Shown piece after piece: positions 1-6,494 of a stretch of DNA of 14,471 bases. The notes beneath the pieces are model-generated. The model worked only from the letters and a program-made list of their open reading frames with translations, was not told the origin of the DNA and did not search any database. The position numbers were made by a program, and so were the translations under genes. This DNA comes from Planctomycetia bacterium. Lineage in GTDB: Bacteria > Planctomycetota > Phycisphaerae > Phycisphaerales > UBA1924. The DNA lies in contig SXOY01000010.1 in NCBI GenBank assembly GCA_005776545.1, positions 1 through 14,471 of the forward strand. Direction: 5' to 3'. Numbering within the stretch: the stretch's first letter is position 1; each line of letters begins with the position of its first letter.

Positions 1-946
1 GACCACGAACACCGGTCGTGCTGCCTGCTCCTGCGCCACCACTTGAACCAGGTGCGCCGCCGGGGGAGACTCGGCGCGGGCGAGGGGCCTCGACCGGATC
101 AGCGGCTTCGATTCGAACAACCTTTGGACCAGACAACCGTACTGGTGCGCGGGTTTCCAGCTTCGGACCTGCGGGGGCAACATCGGTTGGGCGACGTGGC
201 ACGTTTTGCTGTGCTGGCGCTTGATTGGCTGTTCGTGAAGGAGCGGTTCCTTGTGCGGGAGCTGCAGGCTTTGCTGCGTCGGCCGGACGCATCGGTGGGG
301 CGGTCGTTGCGTGTGATGTGGGGCCGTGCACGGGCATCGACGGTTTCACCGGCGTCGCCTTGATGTGATTTTCAGTCGGGTCTTCAAGCACCGGCGGCGG
401 TGGGGGCGCGACGAACTTGCGCGGCGCTGGGGGCGGTGTATGAGCCGGAGGTGCGGCAGGTGTTGCCGTTGCAGATTCTGGTTTGGTGTGAGTCGCTGGC
501 TTGGTTTCAACGACTGGGGCGTGGGGCGCGTGGACCGCGGGGGTTGCGGCAGGTGCGACGTGTGCGGTTGCTGGTTCAGCTGCCTGGACTGCTACTGGTG
601 CTTTTTCCTTGGTTGTAGTTTCGTGTTTCGGTGCCGCAGGTGGTGGTGCAACTGCTGTTGCAACTGATGACGAGTCCTCGTTCGAGGGCTCTTCGCTTCC
701 TGCCTTCTTCTTTGAGGTCTTGGCTTTGGTCGCGGTCTTCTGCTTCTCTGCTTCTGCGGCAGTGTCCTTAACCTTGCCTTCGACGTGCCAATCGCGCACT
801 GACATCGCCAGACCAATGGATAGCTTGCTGTTGTGCTTCTTTTCGAAGAGGCTTTCTGGGATGCCTTCAGAGACACAGCAGTCTTTAATGGCAGTCCAGT
901 GGACGGCTAGTTCTTTGGCCAGGTCGTTGATTTTAATCTCGCTCAA
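1..946 (-). CDS. infB: Translation initiation factor IF-2, N-terminal part (partial at left edge)
   Basis: This is the first 315 codons of IF-2, the GTPase that brings initiator tRNA to the 30S subunit; the GTPase and C-terminal domains lie beyond the left edge. Residues 1 to about 55 form an IF2_N-type module (MSEIKINDLAKELAVHW...). A Lys-rich stretch follows, then about 200 residues rich in Ala, Pro and Thr, typical of the long disordered IF-2 linker. A GPKVVRIEA motif near residue 270 precedes a Gly/Ser-rich stretch. I chose a TTG start at 946-944: it sits six bases after GGAG (956-953), no ATG precedes the conserved domain, and an in-frame stop lies about 27 bp upstream. It follows nusA on the same strand after 109 bp, the common nusA-infB order. 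Identification rests on the N-terminal domain, linker composition and gene order, because the G-domain is not visible. Confidence 0.88.
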   Translation of the reverse strand, partial: MSEIKINDLAKELAVHWTAIKDCCVSEGIPESLFEKKHNSKLSIGLAMSVRDWHVEGKVKDTAAEAEKQKTATKAKTSKKKAGSEEPSNEDSSSVATAVAPPPAAPKHETTTKEKAPVAVQAAEPATAHVAPAATPAVHAPHAPVVETKPATHTKPESATATPAAPPAHTPPPAPRKFVAPPPPPVLEDPTENHIKATPVKPSMPVHGPTSHATTAPPMRPADAAKPAAPAQGTAPSRTANQAPAQQNVPRRPTDVAPAGPKLETRAPVRLSGPKVVRIEAADPVEAPRPRRVSPGGAPGSSGGAGAGSTTGVRG

Positions 947-952
947 GCGATG

Positions 953-957
953 CTCCA
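953..957 (-). promoter_or_regulatory. Ribosome binding site that fixes the infB TTG start
   Basis: Read on the minus strand the sequence is TGGAG followed by six bases and then TTG. It is the only plausible Shine-Dalgarno/start pair in this frame upstream of the conserved IF2_N segment, which is why a TTG start was preferred. Confidence 0.6.
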
Positions 958-971
958 GGTATCTAACTAAT

Positions 972-1012
972 CAGGCTAAACCATGCAAATCAGGCGAATC
1001 ATGTAAACCAGG
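972..1012. repeat. Short imperfect tandem repeat between nusA and infB
   Basis: On the plus strand, 972-990 (CAGGCTAAACCATGCAAAT) and 991-1008 (CAGGCGAATCATGTAAAC) are two imperfect 18-19 bp copies, followed by the start of a third (CAGG, 1009-1012). The shared core is CAGGC-AA-CATG-AAA. The repeat fills about a third of the nusA-infB gap. Its role is unknown, and it could be chance at this length. Confidence 0.4.
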
Positions 1013-1055
1013 TTTGTGTCGTGATGCACAGGTCGGGTTGAATTGGATCAAGCGA

Positions 1056-2414
1056 TTAGGTCGTTGGTTCGGGTTGGGGTTCGGGGTCCTTGGCTGAGGC
1101 GGAGCGAATCGAAGTGTCGCCTCCCAGGCCGAGAATCGCGGCGGCGGCTTCGTCTCCTGCAGAGGTTGCCTCGCCAGAAAGAAGTTTGCGTGCGGCTTCG
1201 GACTGTTCGCCGGAGAGTTTTTCTTTTTCGGCCTTGGCTTTGGCCTGTTCTTCGGCCACGATCTTGGACTTGATTGCTGCGGCCTCGGTCACCTTGGCGG
1301 CGGTTGGTTCATCTATCTCAAGTTCGGTCATCAACACTTCGATGCCGACCTCTTCGATATCAAACACGCTGACCATGCCCAGTGCGGCGAGCTTGTCCAC
1401 CATCTTCTCATTAAGTCCTTCAACCGAGAGCAATGTCTGCGAGAGATTCTCGAGGCCCTTGTTGAATTCTTCGGGTGTGAGGATGTCAACGTCCCAGCCG
1501 GTCAAGCGAGCAGCTAGGCGGACGTTTTGTCCGCGTTTACCGATGGCAAGCGAGAGCTGATCATCGCGGACCACAACGGTGGCGCGACCCAGTTCAAAGC
1601 AGAGCGAGATTTCTGCGACTTCGGCGGGCTTGAGCGCGTTCTGAATGAGGATTTGAGAAGATTCGTTCCAGCGGACGATGTCGATCTTTTCTCCGTTGAG
1701 TTCATCAACGATGTTCTTGATACGGCTGCCGCGGACGCCGACGCATGCGCCGACGGCATCGACTTTGCTGTCGATGGAAGAGACGGCCATCTTGGTGCGA
1801 TATCCAGGCTCGCGGGCCATGGCCTTGATTTCAATGACCTTCTCTGCGACTTCCGGCACTTCCACCTCGAAGAGCCGCTTAATGAAGTCCGGGTGCGAGC
1901 GAGAGACAAGCACTTCGACCTGTGAGCCCGACTCACGAACATCAACAACCAGGCAGCGGACACGGTCGCCCGGTTCAAACTGCTCGCCGGGAATCTGCTC
2001 GTTGCGGCGCATGAATGCTTCAGCGCGATCGATGGAGACCACCAGGGTCTGCCCCTCGTAGCGTTCTGCTTTTCCAACAACGATTTCGTTCAATCGCTTG
2101 GCGAAATCTTCCTTAATCGTCTGCCGCTCATCATCGCGGAATTTCTGGATCATGACTTGTTTGAACGTCTGAGCTGCGATGCGACCAAAGGCCTGCGGCG
2201 GCATTTCCAGTGGCTGGTCATGCCGGGTCAGAGTCATGGTCCCTGCCATCGGATCAATCTTGCAGGCAAACTCTTCGGTGTCCAGCGTATTGAAATACTT
2301 GCGAGCTGCGGAAACCATGGCGAGTTCGAGATCGCGGATGAGCAGGGCGCGATCCAGATTGCGGTCTCTGGAGATCGAGTCGAGGATACGGAGCATTTCA
2401 GTTGGGTTGACCAT
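1056..2414 (-). CDS. nusA: Transcription termination/antitermination factor NusA
   Basis: NusA binds RNA polymerase and nascent RNA and modulates pausing, termination and antitermination. The 452-residue product shows the family layout: an N-terminal polymerase-binding domain (about 1-105), an S1 domain (about 107-178, with EPGDRVRCLVVDV), KH1 (about 180-255, with GVRGSRIKNIVDEL at 226-239) and KH2 (about 256-325, with AIGKRGQNVRLAARLTGW at 290-307). A helical region around 325-385 with helix-hairpin-helix character follows (SVEGLNEKMVDKLAALG). The tail is Lys/Glu/Ala-rich and ends in a low-complexity Pro/Glu segment. The start has a good ribosome site, AAAGGAA followed by about six bases and ATG. 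No rimP precedes it, although rimP-nusA-infB is the usual bacterial order; upstream is a 439-bp non-coding stretch. The identification is secure. Confidence 0.97.
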   Translation of the reverse strand: MVNPTEMLRILDSISRDRNLDRALLIRDLELAMVSAARKYFNTLDTEEFACKIDPMAGTMTLTRHDQPLEMPPQAFGRIAAQTFKQVMIQKFRDDERQTIKEDFAKRLNEIVVGKAERYEGQTLVVSIDRAEAFMRRNEQIPGEQFEPGDRVRCLVVDVRESGSQVEVLVSRSHPDFIKRLFEVEVPEVAEKVIEIKAMAREPGYRTKMAVSSIDSKVDAVGACVGVRGSRIKNIVDELNGEKIDIVRWNESSQILIQNALKPAEVAEISLCFELGRATVVVRDDQLSLAIGKRGQNVRLAARLTGWDVDILTPEEFNKGLENLSQTLLSVEGLNEKMVDKLAALGMVSVFDIEEVGIEVLMTELEIDEPTAAKVTEAAAIKSKIVAEEQAKAKAEKEKLSGEQSEAARKLLSGEATSAGDEAAAAILGLGGDTSIRSASAKDPEPQPEPTT

Positions 2415-2504
2415 TGAGAATTCCTTTCAAGATTTTCCGACGTCAAGTTGTCAAGATGTCCAAACAGGTTGTTGAGACTGACACAAAGATGTAAAAACCA
2501 GAGA

Positions 2505-2690
2505 CCTAAAAACAAGACAGGCTGCGATCATGCTCGCAGCCCTTCCATTCAGGAATTACTTCCTGAGGTCACACACTTAGGTGTTGGCACTAGATCTGGC
2601 ACCCACTTTGTGAAAGATGGGAGCCAAACCGGGTGCAACACCGGAAGGCAGCCGGACGACTTGTGTGTACGATGGTTCTCATCGTGTCAC
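2505..2690 (-). ncRNA. Candidate structured RNA or leader RNA, family not recognised
   Basis: On the minus strand, 2642-2631 (GGTGTTGCACCC) can pair with GGGTGC (2604-2599) and AACACC (2585-2580), giving two stacked 6-bp helices with a 13-nt bulge on the 3' side and a 26-nt apical loop. Outside them ACACAC (2668-2663) can pair with GTGTGT (2576-2571). The 5' side of the internal loop is 20 nt and the 3' side only 3 nt. Flanking hairpins are ACGATG/CATCGT (2685-2669) and TCAGGAA/TTCCTGA (2566-2549). The 3' end has an 8-bp terminator-like stem followed by a T-rich run. Size and long-hairpin shape recall 6S RNA, but I recognise no consensus sequence. It could instead be a nusA leader that attenuates nusA-infB transcription. 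The evidence is pairing seen by eye only. Confidence 0.35.
2508..2541 (-). terminator. Terminator-like hairpin upstream of nusA
   Basis: A perfect 8-bp stem, GGCTGCGA/TCGCAGCC, with a 6-nt loop (2520-2541) is followed on the minus strand by TGTCTTGTTTTT (2519-2508). The T-run is interrupted, so termination may be partial. It would end transcripts coming from the M50 protease side or from the candidate RNA, about 95 bp before nusA. Confidence 0.5.
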
Positions 2691-2853
2691 AGAGTCGGTA
2701 TGAATTGCTTCGAAAGCTTCATCATGGGCGGGACCTCGTGTGGAAACAAAAAGGGCTACGAACAGACGCCGAAGTGTAGCAGGGTGAACTCGAAATGGCG
2801 AATAACCGCTCGATTCGAGCAGTTTGGTGCAGATTTGGCGTTTTCTCAATTAT

Positions 2854-3534
2854 TCAAGGATTTCCGCCCAGGAGAGGCGATAGCAACGCAGTTCCCACAT
2901 TAACAACACCGCTTGCAACTGCAAATCCCGCCGCGGAGACATACTTGCCTATTACCAGGAACACCAGGACAAAGCCAATTTGAGACACAACCGCACCATT
3001 TTCTGAATATACAAACTCCCGATATGAACCGACAAAGCTCGCAATGATTCTCGAACCATCCAGCGGCGGAACTGGGAGCAAATTAAAGAGCATTAAGACC
3101 ATATTGAGCGCGCACCCGCAATGTAGAAACATGGTGATGTTATTCCACGGCTCATCCCCCACAAACTGCGGCAGTGACCTCCAGAGTATTGAGAGAATCG
3201 CACAGATTGCAAATAGTCCAAGATTCACCGCTGGTCCTGCTGCGGAAACAAAAGCATCGGCATGCCGCCCGCGTAGACGAGTCGGATCAACTGGCATCGC
3301 TCCCCAGGAAATACCAACAACAGCGAACATGATTAAACTGAACATCCCCATATGTACGAGCGGGTTCCATGTCATGTGTCCTGTCTGAATTGGCGTGTCA
3401 TCCCCTTTGTGAATCGCCGCATAGCCGTGTCCAAGTTCGTGGCAGCAGATCGAAAAAATGACCCAAAAAACCCACGATATTGCCAACACGGGATCGATTT
3501 GCCAGTAATCTGCGAGCCACCATGATTGAAACAT
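2854..3534 (-). CDS. Site-2-protease-like (M50 family) intramembrane zinc metalloprotease
   Basis: This is a 226-residue polytopic membrane protein of the M50/S2P type, which cleaves substrates within or near the membrane. The zinc-binding HELGH motif is at residues 32-36 inside a hydrophobic helix. The second motif is NLLPVPPLDG at 151-160, whose Asp would be the third metal ligand. An AAGPAVN segment at about 98-104 is also typical. Five to six hydrophobic helices can be seen, with no PDZ or CBS domain, so this is the minimal form. I chose the start at 3534 over the ATG six bases upstream because GGGAG (3545-3541) touches the first ATG but is six bases from the second. The gene lies just downstream of the rplT terminator, so it depends on read-through or a very close promoter. 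The substrate cannot be predicted. Confidence 0.88.
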   Translation of the reverse strand: MFQSWWLADYWQIDPVLAISWVFWVIFSICCHELGHGYAAIHKGDDTPIQTGHMTWNPLVHMGMFSLIMFAVVGISWGAMPVDPTRLRGRHADAFVSAAGPAVNLGLFAICAILSILWRSLPQFVGDEPWNNITMFLHCGCALNMVLMLFNLLPVPPLDGSRIIASFVGSYREFVYSENGAVVSQIGFVLVFLVIGKYVSAAGFAVASGVVNVGTALLSPLLGGNP

Positions 3535-3540
3535 GTGCAT

Positions 3541-3545
3541 CTCCC
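3541..3545 (-). promoter_or_regulatory. Ribosome binding site deciding the M50 protease start
   Basis: GGGAG on the minus strand is directly followed by ATGCACATG. Zero spacing to the first ATG is not workable, and six bases to the second is ideal, so translation very likely starts at 3534. Confidence 0.6.
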
Positions 3546-3571
3546 GAGTGCGATCTGGTGAATGAGCAAGT

Positions 3572-3609
3572 CTATTAACAAACCGGCCCGCGTGCGATAC
3601 GCGGGCCGG
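3572..3609 (-). terminator. Rho-independent terminator of the rpmI-rplT operon
   Basis: A perfect 11-bp GC-rich stem, CCGGCCCGCGT/ACGCGGGCCGG (3583-3593 with 3599-3609), has a 5-nt loop. On the minus strand it is followed by TTTGTTAATAG, a moderately T-rich tail. It starts 30 bp after the rplT stop codon. Confidence 0.85.
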
Positions 3610-3638
3610 GAAAGAATCCAGATTGTGGTCCGTTCGAA

Positions 3639-4013
3639 TTAAGCCTTGTTTGCAAGGGCACGAGCGTGCTTGTTAGAAAGCTCAACCAGCTTGTCAAACA
3701 GCTTGGGATCATGGATCGCGATTTCAGCCAGCATCTTGCGATTCAGGTTGATACCGGCGAGCTTGACACCGTTCATGAATCGGCTGTAACGGGTGCCGCG
3801 CATTTCGCAGGCAGCTGTCACGCGGACGATCCAGAGGGCGCGGTAATCGCGTTTCCGGTAACGACGATCGCGGAATGCATACACGCGGCCGCGGATGACG
3901 GCGTTGCGTGCACGATACCAGTGCCGTGAGTTTGTTCCAAAGTAACCACGGGCCTGCTTGAGCAGTCTCTTGCGGGCCTTAGTACGAGCTGAACCTTTAC
4001 GAACGCGAGGCAT
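3639..4013 (-). CDS. rplT: 50S ribosomal protein L20
   Basis: L20 is an early-assembly 23S rRNA-binding protein of the large subunit. The 124-residue product is slightly longer than the usual 115-120. It matches throughout: MPRVRKGSARTKARKR at the start, ARGYFG at 21-26, then the basic RDRRYRKRDYRALWI helix and FMNGVKLAGINLNRKMLAEIA in the C-terminal half. The start is supported by AAGGAG seven bases upstream. It is 116 bp downstream of rpmI, and the pair is closed by a strong terminator. infC, which often heads this operon in other bacteria, is not here. In some bacteria L20 represses its own operon through an mRNA site; the 116-bp rpmI-rplT gap could hold such a site, but I see no clear mimic. 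Confidence 0.98.
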   Translation of the reverse strand: MPRVRKGSARTKARKRLLKQARGYFGTNSRHWYRARNAVIRGRVYAFRDRRYRKRDYRALWIVRVTAACEMRGTRYSRFMNGVKLAGINLNRKMLAEIAIHDPKLFDKLVELSNKHARALANKA

Positions 4014-4129
4014 GCTTCAAACTCCTTAGCTCGGCGGGGCGGGCTGCTTGTGGCAGGTGATCCCGACTTGACTCCCGAACGCGCTTTTGATCAACACCGT
4101 GAAGTGTCGAGATGCGAAACTACTTAAAA

Positions 4130-4429
4130 CTACTTGGCTGCAGCTGCTTTCGCGGCCTTAGCAGCCTTGATCGCCTTGCTCTGAGCCGGTGTCGGGCTGC
4201 GGCGGACCGCAGCGCGAGCCTGTGTACGTCCACGGAGGCGACGATACAGGAGCCGTTCAAGCTTCACTGAGTCGGCACTGGCCATGAATGGACCCTTACG
4301 CATCTGGCGAAGGCGCTTGCCGCCCTTGCCTGAGCGAAGGTGCTTGTGACCTGACGTCTTGTGACGGACGAGGCCGGTCTTTGAAATGCGGATCCGCTTA
4401 AGCAGACCCTTGTGGCTCTTGTTCTTCAT
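4130..4429 (-). CDS. rpmI: 50S ribosomal protein L35 with a C-terminal Lys/Ala extension
   Basis: L35 is a small basic protein of the large ribosomal subunit. The chosen start gives 99 residues beginning MKNKSHKGLLKRIRISKTG. The L35 core is clear: SHKGLLKR, TSGHKHLRSGKGGKRLRQ in the middle, and a final helix near VKLERLLYRRL at about 56-66. The core ends near residue 67, the usual full length, so the remaining 32 or so residues are an extra tail (TQARAAVRRSPTPAQSK and then KAAKAAKAAAAK). An ATG 27 bases further upstream in frame was not used because the family N-terminus begins at MKNKSHKG. A GGAG lies ten bases upstream of the chosen start. It shares an operon with rplT and has a good promoter upstream. 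Confidence 0.95.
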   Translation of the reverse strand: MKNKSHKGLLKRIRISKTGLVRHKTSGHKHLRSGKGGKRLRQMRKGPFMASADSVKLERLLYRRLRGRTQARAAVRRSPTPAQSKAIKAAKAAKAAAAK

Positions 4430-4503
4430 GATCCAATGGCTCCGAATCAGATGCAACTCATTCGATCAAAGACCGAACAGTCCTGCCTTTGCGCAGGGCC
4501 GAG

Positions 4504-4532
4504 ATATTAGCCCACCAACCCCCCACAGGCAA
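4504..4532 (-). promoter_or_regulatory. Sigma-70-type promoter for rpmI-rplT
   Basis: On the minus strand TTGCCT (4532-4527) and TAATAT (4509-4504) are separated by exactly 17 bp. The predicted start of transcription is near 4497, which leaves a leader of about 67 nt before the rpmI start. A small hairpin, CCTGC/GCAGG (4482-4497), would lie at the 5' end of that leader. The promoter sits just after the birA stop codon. Confidence 0.6.
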
Positions 4533-4545
4533 GGTTTCCTGCCGC

Positions 4546-5343
4546 TTACCTCTTGGCTTGCTCTTTAACCAGGGTGGTCGCTAAGGCAGGAAGTGCCTTT
4601 TTGTCCCCGTTTTCAAGGGTTAAGACTATATTCCCGAGCGGGTCAATCTCTGCCACAATCCCGGAAAACTGCGATCCAGAGTGCTCAAATGTCCGCTTCG
4701 TACCTCTTAATACATCCAGTTTCGTCCATTCGCTCACGATCTGGTCCTTCGAAAGCGATAGGGCGACATTGAGCCGCAGGATCAATTTGCTTGCCACAGT
4801 CAGCCGATCGACATCCGTCCCCATCATTGCGAGCGAAGTTGCCAAGTCGGCAATCTCCGGCGCCAAGTCCTCGAGTTGCTGCCGCACATTGATCCCAATT
4901 CCAACTACCGCAAGTCCACCCGCCTGCTCAATCAACACACCCGCCAATTTCTTCGCACTCTTCCGCTCAACCACATCATTTGGCCACTTGATTCCAATGA
5001 GACCTTTCCCATCCTCATCAACAACATCCCCGATGGTCCACGCCGCAGCAAGACCCGCGGCCAGCGACAACACCCCTGGCCCAAATTTGCTCGCATCGAC
5101 TACAAACGAAATCGCCACGCCCAGGTGACAGGTATCCGCCCAACTCCGTCCCAACCTTCCGCGTCCGGCAGTCTGTCGCAATGCGGTGACTATCAACCCC
5201 GCTTTTCCGTCACACTTTTCTCGAGCAACATCCTGAGTTGAACTGGCCTCACTTACAACCATGACACGCGAGAATAAGCCGCCGCACATCATGCATGCTT
5301 GCTCAAGTTCCTGTTGCCAGGTTTGTAATGACGCTACAGGCAT
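4546..5343 (-). CDS. birA: Biotin--[acetyl-CoA-carboxylase] ligase, without a DNA-binding domain
   Basis: This enzyme activates biotin with ATP and attaches it to the biotin carboxyl carrier protein in the cytoplasm. All the main ligase motifs are present in 265 residues: SSTQD at 34-38, the biotinyl-AMP loop QTAGRGRLGRSW at 57-68, KWPND at 119-123, KLAGVLIE at 132-139 and VGIGIN at 147-152. A small C-terminal SH3-like part carries FSGIVAEIDPLGNIVL. There is no N-terminal winged-helix domain, so it is the monofunctional class and cannot act as the biotin-operon repressor. The start has AGGG five bases upstream, overlapping the nadC stop codon; the gap to nadC is 7 bp, so the two genes are co-transcribed and probably translationally coupled. 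Confidence 0.95.
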   Translation of the reverse strand: MPVASLQTWQQELEQACMMCGGLFSRVMVVSEASSTQDVAREKCDGKAGLIVTALRQTAGRGRLGRSWADTCHLGVAISFVVDASKFGPGVLSLAAGLAAAWTIGDVVDEDGKGLIGIKWPNDVVERKSAKKLAGVLIEQAGGLAVVGIGINVRQQLEDLAPEIADLATSLAMMGTDVDRLTVASKLILRLNVALSLSKDQIVSEWTKLDVLRGTKRTFEHSGSQFSGIVAEIDPLGNIVLTLENGDKKALPALATTLVKEQAKR

Positions 5344-5350
5344 GAATTCC

Positions 5351-6283
5351 CTAGCTTTGAAAATCCAACCCGATATCGAGCGAAACTGCCTGATGCGTCA
5401 ACGCTCCCACCGAAATCCGATCCACTCCGCTCGCCGCAATCCCCGCAATAGTCTCTAAATTCACGCCCCCCGAAGCCTCAAGTTCCAGCTTCGGATTCGC
5501 GGCATTCCGCATGACTACCGCGTCACGAAGTTTCGCACTATTCATGTTGTCTAAGAGCACAATATCAACAACGCCTGCCTTCAACTTCACAATCTCCGCC
5601 AACTGCTCCAGTGAATCCACCTCCACCATCACAAACTGCAACTCCGGATTCAACTTTCTCGCCTTCCCCGCGGCATCATCCACCCACGCTCCCAGCCTGT
5701 TCAACGCCACTCCCGCCAAGTGATTGTCTTTCAAGAGCATCGCATCAAACAACCCCATCCGATGACACTTCCCGCCGCCACACCGCACCGCATATTTCTC
5801 CAGCACGCGCAACCCCGGCGTTGTCTTCCGCGTGTCATACACGCCTGCCTTCGCATTGCCCGCGGCAGCAACATACTTGCTGGTCAAAGTCGCAATCCCA
5901 GACAACCGCCCCACCAGATTCAAGAGCGTGCGTTCTGCTCCCAACAGTTTTCGCGTCGGCCCGCTCAATATTCCAAGTGCGGTCTGCGCTGAAACCCGAT
6001 CTCCATCCCTGGCATACACATCGAATTTCGTCCCAGGCGCAAACACTCTCAATACATCTGGAACCACAGCAAGCCCGGCAATCACGCCGCCTGACCGCGA
6101 AGAAATCTCTGCAACCGCAACGGAGTCCGACGTGATTGATGTAAGGCTCGTGATGTCGCCAGGTTTGCACCCAATTCCGAAATCCTCGTCGCGTGAAAGT
6201 TCAAGCAAACGCTTTACAAGGCCACTGCGCGTAAGCGATTCAAAGAGAGTGGGGAGCGGTAACAGATTCAGGTCGGTGGGCAT
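5351..6283 (-). CDS. nadC: Nicotinate-nucleotide pyrophosphorylase (carboxylating)
   Basis: NadC (quinolinate phosphoribosyltransferase) turns quinolinate and PRPP into nicotinate mononucleotide, CO2 and PPi in de novo NAD synthesis. The 310-residue product has the full motif set: GDIT at 42-45, ERTLLNL at 117-123, DTRKTTPGLR at 150-159, GGGKCHRMGL at 169-178, KDNH at 185-188, EVD at 221-223, LLDN at 243-246, EASGG at 269-273 and SVGALTH at 291-297. Length is slightly above the common 280-300, from about 20 extra residues at the N-terminus. No strong Shine-Dalgarno sequence precedes the ATG. A later start is possible, but the first in-frame ATG fits. nadA and nadB are not in the window. Confidence 0.96.
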   Translation of the reverse strand: MPTDLNLLPLPTLFESLTRSGLVKRLLELSRDEDFGIGCKPGDITSLTSITSDSVAVAEISSRSGGVIAGLAVVPDVLRVFAPGTKFDVYARDGDRVSAQTALGILSGPTRKLLGAERTLLNLVGRLSGIATLTSKYVAAAGNAKAGVYDTRKTTPGLRVLEKYAVRCGGGKCHRMGLFDAMLLKDNHLAGVALNRLGAWVDDAAGKARKLNPELQFVMVEVDSLEQLAEIVKLKAGVVDIVLLDNMNSAKLRDAVVMRNAANPKLELEASGGVNLETIAGIAASGVDRISVGALTHQAVSLDIGLDFQS

Positions 6284-6326
6284 GGAAGTAGTGTAATCAG
6301 GTTTGCATCACAACACGGTTTTCCTT

Positions 6327-6366
6327 CCACTTCGTCACTTTGCCACTTTGCCACTTTGCCACTTGT
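6327..6366. repeat. Tandem octamer array, consensus CCACTTTG
   Basis: Five consecutive 8-bp units are visible on the plus strand: CCACTTCG, TCACTTTG, CCACTTTG, CCACTTTG and CCACTTGT. The array lies in the 211-bp divergent region between nadC and the HAF-repeat protein gene, 44 bp from the nadC start codon. It belongs to the same octamer family as the array at 9502-9565. I found no convincing promoter for either flanking gene in this region. Confidence 0.85.
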
Positions 6367-6494
6367 TTTGAGGAACAACTTAGAGTCCTGCGCCATACAT
6401 CACTATTTCCAAGCAAAACTTGGCGACACTATGCAAGATTCCCACCTTTGCACGCAAGTCCCTATGTTCTTGCACATCCACAAAGGAACCCACA

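Larger units (their letters stand above)
2415..2853. other. 439-bp non-coding region upstream of nusA, rich in inverted repeats
   Basis: No credible protein gene lies between the end of the M50 protease gene and nusA. The plus-strand reading frame at 2448-2903 has no ribosome site or recognisable sequence and runs over hairpins, so I treat it as spurious. The section 2520-2685 contains several perfect inverted repeats that can nest into one irregular long hairpin on the minus strand (see the ncRNA entry). The remainder, 2686-2853, holds only a short palindrome, GCTCGATTCGAGC (2808-2820). The nusA promoter probably lies at 2420-2510, but I could not choose one convincingly; a TTGACA at about 2446-2441 lacks a good -10 partner. 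Confidence 0.6.

Noticed and set aside
501..1097. A 198-codon plus-strand frame opposite infB
   Set aside because: Its Ala/Val-rich sequence is the antisense of the Ala/Pro-rich IF-2 linker; there is no start signal or domain.
1514..2080. A 188-codon minus-strand frame inside nusA
   Set aside because: It is an out-of-frame shadow of the clearly identified nusA coding sequence.
2641..2653. CCGGAAGGCAGCC on the plus strand resembles the apical GGAA loop and GCAGCC of bacterial SRP RNA
   Set aside because: The conserved CAGG-type 5' side of the internal loop is absent and the flanks do not pair as an SRP helix 8. The stretch is better explained by other pairings on the minus strand.
2448..2903. 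A 151-codon plus-strand open frame in the nusA upstream region
   Set aside because: It has no ribosome site and no recognisable family, it runs through several inverted repeats, and it overlaps the end of the M50 protease gene on the other strand.
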